Part shown: in pieces, positions 57,619 through 64,000 of the stretch
How the letters are laid out: every line of letters begins with the position of its first letter
Position numbering within the stretch: position 1 is the stretch's first letter
From: Magicicada septendecula
Lineage: Eukaryota > Arthropoda > Insecta > Hemiptera > Cicadidae
Reading direction: 5' to 3'
Assembly: GCA_034769895.1 (NCBI GenBank)
Contig: CM068373.1
Location: 284,737,379 to 284,801,378 of the forward strand
Length of the DNA: 64,000 nt
Position numbers and translations under genes: made by a program
The notes under the pieces: model-generated
Told to the model about the DNA's origin: nothing
The model's database searches: none
Seen by the model: the letters and a program-made list of their open reading frames with translations, nothing else

Positions 57619-59229
57619 AATCCAGGGAACCCGTGATAATTGACGCTAGCCAATTATACAGGCTGCCTACGTTGTAACAAACTGAAAATAAACTCAACAC
57701 ATAGAACAATAATATTTACTCTAAATTATTAGGACACAAGGGGAAGGTATTTCACTGATTTATGCACTCACTTCAATCTGTAATAAGATGACATCTCTTT
57801 ATTAACAAATTATATAAATGGATCCCATAACATAAAAATTTATACTGAAATATTTAAAAAGGTTTTCTGTCAAACAAGGGATCATATTGATCATGTAATT
57901 TACCTCGGATCCGAGTCTCTTTAAATCTAGTAAAGACGTCTGAATTATACTTTGCTAATCAAGGAGCTTGCATGATTACATAAACCATTTGAAGAATGGT
58001 ATTATTTAATTAAGGGATTATAACTTACATTTCAAGATTAATGTTACAACGTATGATTTTCGATATTACTGTTTACATTTCTTTTGTTTTATTTATTGCT
58101 TAGAGAAAATTATTGTCTTTTGAAAAGTCTCTGCCACGTATGGAAAGTTATGTTTTAAATGTACTTAATTCTTGGTAGGCAAGCTACCGAGTCACCTCTC
58201 AAATAAGCTTTTTCTGTCCTCGTCCTGGGGCGTGACTCTTCGGAACTCTGGTAGTCGGGGTAGTCATCTGGGCTGTGTCTCTGGTGAATATCTTATAGCT
58301 GCATTAGTGAGGAGATTGATGTAATGCTGCATGAAGTCGGATTGATCCTCGCCGGTCCTGGTCAGAGTTGTATGGGTTGTAGACTTCCGTATATGCAGTT
58401 GGGAACGTCACATATTCACTGGTAGAGTTGTACTGGAGTTTGCATCTTAACGTGAGACGTCACCTTGTTTACGAGTTCTTAATTTTTTTTATATTACCAC
58501 ATTTCTTTAACAAACCTTTTACTACATCTTATACATATAACTAGCACTAGCTCCCCACGTTTTTTAGTGGTAGCTAACCATTATTTGAAAGTTTAAATAA
58601 AACATTTTTGAAGAGCCCTCGCTTGGAGGTGTGTACTGTCTGAACGCCGCATCGTAACTCTTGCACTGATACGACAAGTACATTACAACGAAGCGGAGCG
58701 AGTACTCCGCCATAATATAGTTCCAACTTTTTATTTAAATAGACATTCTTATAGCAAGACGAAACAAATTATTTAGACTTATTTAGTTTACAGGAATTAT
58801 TTTAACTACTACTTGTGCCTTCAAATTATTAATTACTTCATTACGATTTTCAGATATTTCTAAGTTACAGACGGTTCGCTATGCACGTTGTGTCCGGAAT
58901 TAAACAGGTCAACGCATGATGATTTACTAAAGGGTTAACTGTATTATTCTTAACTTTTTACATCACAATTTTTTATTATTACTTGTTTAGTTAGATATTC
59001 TCAATTTAAATCTCATACTTATTCTGAGTTAGTACAGGGGTATTTGGTTTAATTGTGCGATTTAAAAAATTTATTTGCTTTCTAATTTTTTTTATTATTA
59101 AATTTTTATTACCAATTAAATCGTCACAGCATGTGAACAATTTTCATTTGATTTGTTGTAAAAGACAGTGTTGTTAATTACGAACTGTTTAACTGTAAAA
59201 ATTAAAGGTGTGATTAGTGACTTAATTGG
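57619..59229. other. Intergenic, possible old LTR
   Basis: No gene recognised. TGTAACGTTCC (57,596) and GGAACGTCACA (about 58,402) are near-complementary ends about 0.8 kb apart, with a composition like a long terminal repeat, but no clear target duplication was found. The part 58,140-58,460 is less AT-rich (GGTAGGCAAGCTACCGAGTC, CTCGCCGGTCCTGGTCAG). From 58,460 it is AT-rich and featureless to the eye. Confidence 0.35.
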
Positions 59230-59700
59230 TGTTGTGTACTTATTTTGTTTCCACTGTACCTACGACGATCGAGTAGACCGCCATAACAATATAATCAGAA
59301 GATGGGAAAGAATGATTTTGAGGAGGATATATGGAGGTGTACTAAATGCCAGAATGTGGTATATGAGGACAGTTGCCGAATTATATGAACTACACAAGGA
59401 ACTGGACATCGTCACAGTAGTAAAACAAGGTAGAATTAGGTGGGGAGATCACGTACAAAGAATGACAGAGGGAAGGGCAGTGAAAAAAGTATTCATTGGA
59501 AGACTAGGAGTAAGAAGAGCAAGAGGAAGGCTAAGAAGAAGATGGGTGGACGATTTAGATGGAGACTTGAAAAGACTGGGGGTCAAGGTGGCGAAGAGTT
59601 GCCTAAAATAGAGAGGAGTGGAAACACACCATTGTTCTGGAGGCCAGGGTTCTTCATGAGCTGTAGCGCCATGCAGGAAGTAAGTAGGCATGTTATCCAC
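59230..59700 (+). pseudogene. LINE 3' fragment (C-terminal domain), type A
   Basis: The frame around 59,271-59,608 reads RRWERMILRRIYGG, ELYELHKELDIVTVVKQGR, IRWGDHVQRMTEGRAVKKV and RRRWVDDLDGDLKRLGV. This is the conserved C-terminal segment that follows reverse transcriptase in many insect non-LTR retrotransposons. A stop at 59,609 interrupts it. The next segment (REEW-like, LHEL) is visible in a shifted frame to about 59,670. The 5' part is missing, as usual for 5'-truncated LINEs. Confidence 0.85.
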
Positions 59701-60138
59701 AATCCCTTGTTTTACCTAAAACATTATGCTTATGAACTAGCATTCAATAAAATTCCCTGAATTGTTTCCAGATGGCATCAATAAGTATGTCATAAAATTA
59801 ATTCACTTTATTATTTTTCCTTGAGAACTCAATCATAGAGTTTTACGCTATGTATGTGAATAAAAAAAAATACAGTCTTTTTTTCTTTAGATCTTGAGGA
59901 ATGAAATACATCAATGTACTTTGTTAAAAAATAAAAAGAATGGAAAGAAATTATACAGACAGGATCATGGAATCTAATAGCAAGGAACAGTAAAAGATCT
60001 TATATTATAAAGAAAAAAAACCTCCATATTTGGCGAAAGCACAGCGTACATTTTAATAAACATGTATACAATTATACGTATATGCATGTAATAAAAAAAA
60101 ATTAAAAAGGAATGTAATAAATACATTTGTATAAGAAG
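59701..60138. other. AT-rich, nothing recognised
   Basis: Low-complexity AT-rich DNA with A runs (AATAAAAAAAAATACAG at about 59,860). It may include the 3' tail of the LINE fragment. Confidence 0.4.
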
Positions 60139-60171
60139 CACACGCGCACACACACACACACACACACACAC
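60139..60171 (+). repeat. CA microsatellite
   Basis: 33 bp of (CA)n with two CG interruptions near the left end. Confidence 0.95.
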
Positions 60172-60452
60172 AGACTAAAAAAAGTGAAATTAAATTTTGA
60201 TTGACTTTGATTCTTTTGATTTTACAGACACTTATATTTGGCAATAATTTTATTTTGGCTTCGGACACACAATTTGGCTTGTTTTTGTACCACAGTCTAG
60301 CGCATTGCATTTTGTACTAGGTTAATTGCACACTACACTTCTTTTAATCTTAGTGACTGAAGAGTTTTCTGTACATCTTTGATCTGAAACATTTCAAATA
60401 CATATGTTTAACAATCTTATCTGATGATGAGAAGCAAAAACCCAGACAAACA

Positions 60453-60576
60453 AGAAGAAGAAGAAGAAGAAGAAGACGAAGAAGAAGAAGAAGTAGTAGT
60501 CGTAGTAGTAGTAGTAGTAGTAGTAGTAGAAGAAGAAGAAGAAGAAGAAGAAGAAGAAGAAGAAGAAGAAGAAGAA
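60453..60576 (+). repeat. GAA/GTA trinucleotide microsatellite
   Basis: About 124 bp: (GAA)n, one GAC, (GAA)n, then a (GTA)n stretch with two CGT, then a long pure (GAA)n of about 48 bp. The Phe/Tyr homopolymer ORF on the minus strand is an artefact of this repeat. Confidence 0.95.
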
Positions 60577-60614
60577 CGTTAACATTAATTAAATAATATT
60601 TATTAATATTAATA

Positions 60615-60935
60615 AAGACATGAACAGACTAGTATTTTCTGGACATTTATATAGAATGGATGACAATAAGTTAACAAAGCAGATCTTCAAATATCTGCTG
60701 AGAAAGAAGTCAACACCAAGTTGGATTAAAAAAGTCAAAAGGATTTAGAAACAAAAATAATATAAACGTAGAAGAAGCAATTAAAAGAGAAGTTTTTCGG
60801 GCAAAAGTGTTAAAAATGGAAGGAGTCCAGGGTAGGAGAGAGAAAAACGTGGGTTTAAAGTGCACTGAAGACAGGAAGAAAAGACATAGTGGAAAGATGA
60901 AAGACAATTGGAAAAAAGAAAAGAGCAAGGAATAA
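60615..60935 (+). pseudogene. LINE 3' fragment (C-terminal domain), type B
   Basis: Reads MNRLVFSGHLYRMDDNKLTK and STPSWIKKVK, then after small indels near 60,738-60,755 VFRAKVLKMEGVQGRREKN and RHSGKMKDNWKK, ending with a TAA at 60,933-60,935. This is the terminal segment of a non-LTR retrotransposon ORF2, from a different family than the fragment at 59,230. Confidence 0.8.
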
Positions 60936-61379
60936 AGAATAGAAATTGGCATGTGGTCCTCAAATGGCTGATACAAAAAAAAAACAATATAACATTAGAT
61001 ACTTAAATTAATGCAAATTATTATTAGTCATTATTATGCCTAAACAAATTCTTAAGATCCAAGACTTTCATAGAATTGATTCTCCAGTCAAATAAATCAA
61101 TTTAAACAGAACATTTAATAAAAATAATCCATTACCATCTTAATTTCTGCTGCCAAATATTTCTGTTCATCCTGAGAAGTCGTCGGTTGGTCTACATTTC
61201 TTCTTTTGTTTTGTAATCCATTCAATATTTTCATTAAAGAAACTATCTGTTCATCAATATTTCTAAAAAATAAAAACAAAAAATAATGACTTTGTTATTG
61301 TATATATTTGAACATAACTGTTTCCATAACTTCTAAAATATCATATTTTAGACAGAAAAAACAATCAGCAATAATAATA
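60936..61379. other. AT-rich, nothing recognised
   Basis: No motif or credible ORF. It may contain the 3' UTR of the preceding LINE fragment. Confidence 0.4.
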
Positions 61380-61560
61380 ATATCTTTGTTAATATTTTGG
61401 TTTGCTGGGCTGCAAGGTTGTGGTGTGATGTTATTTACTGCAAACGTTTTGGCCGTTCCTTCGACAGCCATCTTAAGTACGAAGTACAAAAGGACTGAAA
61501 ACCACTGACAAAGGTCTCACAGTCAGTGACCACAATACTATGGCTAAGGCTAGCAACCCT
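61380..61560 (+). repeat. Diverged S-like sequence outside the satellite
   Basis: Aligns by eye with S on the same strand: TTTGCTGGGCTGCAAGGTTG (compare GGGCTGTTTAGCCGTAG), TGCAAACGTTTTGGCC (compare ACCAGACGTTTCGGCA), TCGACAGCCATC (compare TCGACTGCCATC), and GTGACCACAATACTATGGC (compare GTGACCACAGTACTGTGGT). The 14-bp palindrome is degraded. The minus-strand hammerhead-like boxes are worn (CTTAAGA, CAAAACGTT). This ties S to dispersed repeats in the flank. Confidence 0.6.
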
Positions 61561-61619
61561 AATAAGGACTCCATATATATAAACTTTTGGAGTCCGCACG
61601 AAGTTGTTGTCAACCAGGA

Positions 61620-61745
61620 CTGCACGGCTTGAAGACAGGTCAACCAGGAAAATCCATCATTTCCAGAGACCAGTGAAAGATGCCAGGGATCTGCTCTCGT
61701 TGTGTGGAGTGTACAGAGTTCCTTGCTCGTGCGTGGTCCCAGCAG
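61620..61745 (+). pseudogene. Penelope-like element fragment (linker before GIY-YIG)
   Basis: Residues RPVKDARDLLSLCGVYRVPC (about 61,667-61,726) resemble the conserved stretch preceding and entering the GIY-YIG endonuclease of Penelope-like retroelements (pattern PVKD...L..G(V/I)YRIPC.C). Only about 40 residues are recognisable and the catalytic YIG part is lost. It lies about 100 bp downstream of the S-like sequence. Confidence 0.5.
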
Positions 61746-61795
61746 CAGCCTCTGATGAAGTGAAAACTAGTTCCGGCACTAAGGTAAAAATTTAA

Positions 61796-62133
61796 CAATT
61801 TTTATCTAAAATAATCGTGTTCCACATAAAAATAAATTATTATAGTTAGTGATTTAAACCCTATTATATAGATTTTTTAATACCAATACAATATCAAAAT
61901 TTGTATTACATTCTCATACACAATTCACATGTACATAAAATGTATTCTATTTGTATGTTTTCAGTGTGTATGTTGTAACAAAATAAAAATTTTGTTTATT
62001 TTTAAAAGAAAAAATTTTTGCCTTTTTATTTATTATTTAATTTTTAATTAATTATTTTATTTGTATTGGTGTAATTTTATTTCTTTTAATTATTGTTTTT
62101 ATCAATTTAATCACTTAGTATAACCAGAATTAT
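61796..62133. other. AT-rich, nothing recognised
   Basis: Very AT-rich, with no credible ORF. The right end (ATAACCAGAATTAT, 62,120-62,133) is the left direct repeat flanking the foldback element. Confidence 0.5.
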
Positions 62134-62417
62134 TATTTTGCCAAACATTATGCTACTGACTTGTTATAATATTATTGTATACACATACCACCAAAGTCAG
62201 TAAAATTCCATTTTTCAAAACAATGAATAAGGCCTTCTCGAAATATTAAAATTTCATCATCAGTTCATACACTGTAATGTTCCTACATTTAAAGGAAAAC
62301 ATCACAACAGGAACATTACAGTGTATGAACTGATGATGAAATTTTAATATTTCGAAAAGGCCTTATTCATTGTTTTAAAAAATGGAATTTTACTGACTTT
62401 TGTGGTATGTGTATATA
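62134..62417. mobile_element. Foldback element with ~106-bp arms, flanked by 14-bp direct repeats
   Basis: Arms at 62,178-62,283 and 62,309-62,415 are near-perfect complements around a 25-bp loop (ACATTTAAAGGAAAACATCA region). The whole is bracketed by ATAACCAGAATTAT at 62,120-62,133 and 62,418-62,431, which looks like a target-site duplication. Each arm contains CTGATGATGAAAT...ATTTCGAAAAGG reading outward from the loop, again a CTGATGA/GAAA layout with a 5-bp complementary stem. The long duplication is more typical of target-primed retroelements than of cut-and-paste MITEs. Confidence 0.7.
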
Positions 62418-62431
62418 ATAACCAGAATTAT

Positions 62432-62870
62432 GTTTCTGCGTTAAATGGATTGTCTCCTGTACTAATCGATTAGCGGTCCTTCATTAGTCTAAGTGTGTAC
62501 TCCTTCCACGTTGTGAATCTCCGCTTTTCTTGTAGTCCAGGTATTAAATATTGTTTTATATTCTTCTATTTATATGATTATAAATAAATAGAAGCCAAAA
62601 TTAGAAAATTCCAATTTTTTATTAACAAAATAATAATTGATCAATTTTAAATCGATTAGTGAATCGATAAATTACAGACTCGTTTCTCAGGGCGAATGAA
62701 TACAGTATATAAATTCTTAATATTAAGTCACAGGTTCTTTGAGCTGTTATTTTATAATAGTCAGAGAAAGGGCAAAGTCTGAAAAGTATAACACTTACAA
62801 TACAATGCTTAATTGTCTAAAAATACAAATTATTATTTAATATATAAAGGTGAATGATTAAAAAATTGTT
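62432..62870. other. AT-rich, short hairpin only
   Basis: No gene recognised. A small inverted repeat (CTTCTATTTAT...ATAAATAGAAG) lies at about 62,561-62,594. Confidence 0.4.
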
Positions 62871-62876
62871 GCGAAC

Positions 62877-63000
62877 CCAAACTGATGACGGAGTCTTGTC
62901 GAGGCTGCAAAGGATTATGGGAATTCAAAATGGCTGCCTCCGTGCGCATATGTTGACTAACTCCTGCACTACGGAATTCTCTTCAAATAAATGTTCTGCT
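62877..63000 (+). promoter_or_regulatory. Possible promoter or first exon region
   Basis: A less AT-rich island holding GGATTATGGGAATTC (like half of a STAF/ZNF143-type ACTACAATTCCC site on the minus strand) immediately followed by CAAAATGGCTGCC, a good match to the YY1/Pho consensus (AAAATGGC). Both are often found at transcription starts. No downstream ORF supports a gene, so this is speculative. Confidence 0.25.
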
Positions 63001-64000
63001 CCAAGTTTTCCTCGTCCCAGCAGTAGTGATTAATTCCTCTGGTGATAGTGTAGTTGTCCAGGATCAGTGGTCAGTGATTCGTCTCGATAATCGGTGTTTA
63101 ATAGTGTTCTTATTTCACTTTAGTCCATAAGGTCGATAATGGCAGATTTTGTCTCGATATTCAGAATTAGCAATTATATGTTTTAAAATAGTTATTGAAC
63201 TTTTTAATGTTCAGTAATTGTTTTCATTAATAGTTTAAACTGGTTTATTTCACTGAATTTAGTGTTAACTCAAGTTTTTCCAAATTCGCGAGTTTAATTT
63301 TGATAGGTTTGTTTTATGTCCACCATCTTTTCTTCTCTCTTTATATGAATTAATTGCGAGAGCTCGTTATGAAGTGTACTACTCAAATTATTCCCTATTT
63401 CAAACATTTAAGCCTGGGGTTCAATGAACTTAATATACACAAAACACATCTGTTTTTTCCTTATAAATTATTCCTTAAAATTAATTTTGGTACAGTCTTG
63501 GCTGTTTTTGTTTTATTTTAGGGATGTACCCTTGGTCACTTCACTATTTATTTCCTGCTCTTATTTTATCTTTTGTCATTTTATTGAATGTTGTAAGATA
63601 AAGAGTGGCACTTACATAGAAACATTTTTAGTTTATTTTCATAACAAAATAACTTACACTGGTCCACTGTTATTCTTTGATCTTATCTCTATTCACTTTT
63701 CTAGTCTTATATGATCAAGAATCTTATTTACAGAGGATTATTAAGATTTGTTTTTTTCTCATTATAAAAATAACTTTCACTGGTACACTTTTAATTATAC
63801 CTCTAGACACTTTTCCTTATACGTACTTTACATTAGTATTTATTTTATGGTGTTATACTTTTTTAGGGACCTTTAATCTCTTTTGGGGTTTTATATTCCT
63901 ATTACTTGGTTTCTTTCAAAAGTAGTCCTTTTATTCTGGATGTCGGTTTCTTCTGGGTATTTCCTTACTTACTCCTATCCTACCTGGGTATTTCCTTACT
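63001..64000. other. AT-rich, nothing recognised
   Basis: No credible gene. Hydrophobic ORFs at 63,424-63,925 are T-rich and lack any family signature. The motif TGGGTATTTCCTTACT occurs twice (about 63,955 and 63,985), suggesting a short tandem repeat entering at the window edge. Confidence 0.4.

Noticed and set aside
57596-58412. Solo LTR with TGTAACGTTCC...GGAACGTCACA ends
   Set aside because: The inverted ends have one mismatch and no convincing target duplication, and the left end overlaps the gypsy LTR's uncertain boundary. Mentioned only as a possibility.
60394-60585. Poly-Phe/Tyr ORF on the minus strand
   Set aside because: Pure product of the GAA/GTA microsatellite.
63424-63925. Hydrophobic ORFs suggesting membrane proteins
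   Set aside because: T-rich DNA gives Phe/Leu/Ile-rich frames by default. There is no signal of coding bias, splice structure or homology.

Overview
This is eukaryotic nuclear DNA, AT-rich and almost without host genes. The mix of non-autonomous Helitrons, a Ty3/gypsy relic, LINE 3' fragments and a Penelope-like scrap suggests an arthropod, most likely an insect. I cannot place it lower than that. No rRNA, tRNA, bacterial operon or CRISPR array is visible.

Positions 1-54,785 (about 85% of the window) are one complex satellite domain. Its monomer is about 160-170 bp and carries anchors such as GATAACAGCCGCAAATTCAA and GGTGAAGATCGGTTAAGG. The arrays are punctuated by a small set of recurring non-monomer modules, which I name here for reference. 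'core' (~60 bp) holds the hairpin GTATGG-TTCT-CCATAC. 'S' (~250 bp) holds a 14-bp perfect palindrome and, on the minus strand, a hammerhead-ribozyme-like CTGATGA...GAAA motif. 'R' (~165 bp) and 'T' (~110 bp) are two alternative flanks at array ends. 'M' (~120 bp) is always joined to a CTGT/ACAG microsatellite. 'F' (~620 bp) is a complex, less AT-rich block.

Region A (1-13,990) has arrays in both orientations, organised as inverted composites (T-array-M-core-M-array-T) that look like foldback transposons with tandem repeats inside their inverted arms. Two copies of a Helitron sit at the same T/F junction, and the third T/F junction, at 53.84 kb, is the uninterrupted site. Region B (13,994-53,745) is all plus strand. 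Monomer blocks are separated by twelve R-S-core cassettes and form nested higher-order repeats of about 1.8, 3.09 and 5.67 kb, with an extra 1.96-kb internal duplication. Block lengths add up to the base, so recent unequal exchange or segmental amplification is the simplest explanation.

The satellite ends at about 54,785. The remainder (54,786-64,000) is ordinary repeat-rich flank: a TA-flanked MITE, a DNA-transposon terminus, a broken gypsy pol (RNase H, integrase, GPY/F-like end) with a probable 3' LTR, two LINE C-terminal fragments, CA and GAA/GTA microsatellites, a diverged S-like sequence beside a Penelope-like GIY-YIG-region fragment, a 238-bp foldback element flanked by 14-bp direct repeats, and a possible promoter near 62.9 kb.

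The most interesting system is the satellite itself. It appears to be assembled from transposon parts, with a ribozyme-like spacer probably related to Penelope-like elements and transposon-like inverted composites, and then amplified into higher-order repeats. I compared sequences by eye. Alignment-based identities and RNA folding are needed to fix the numbers.
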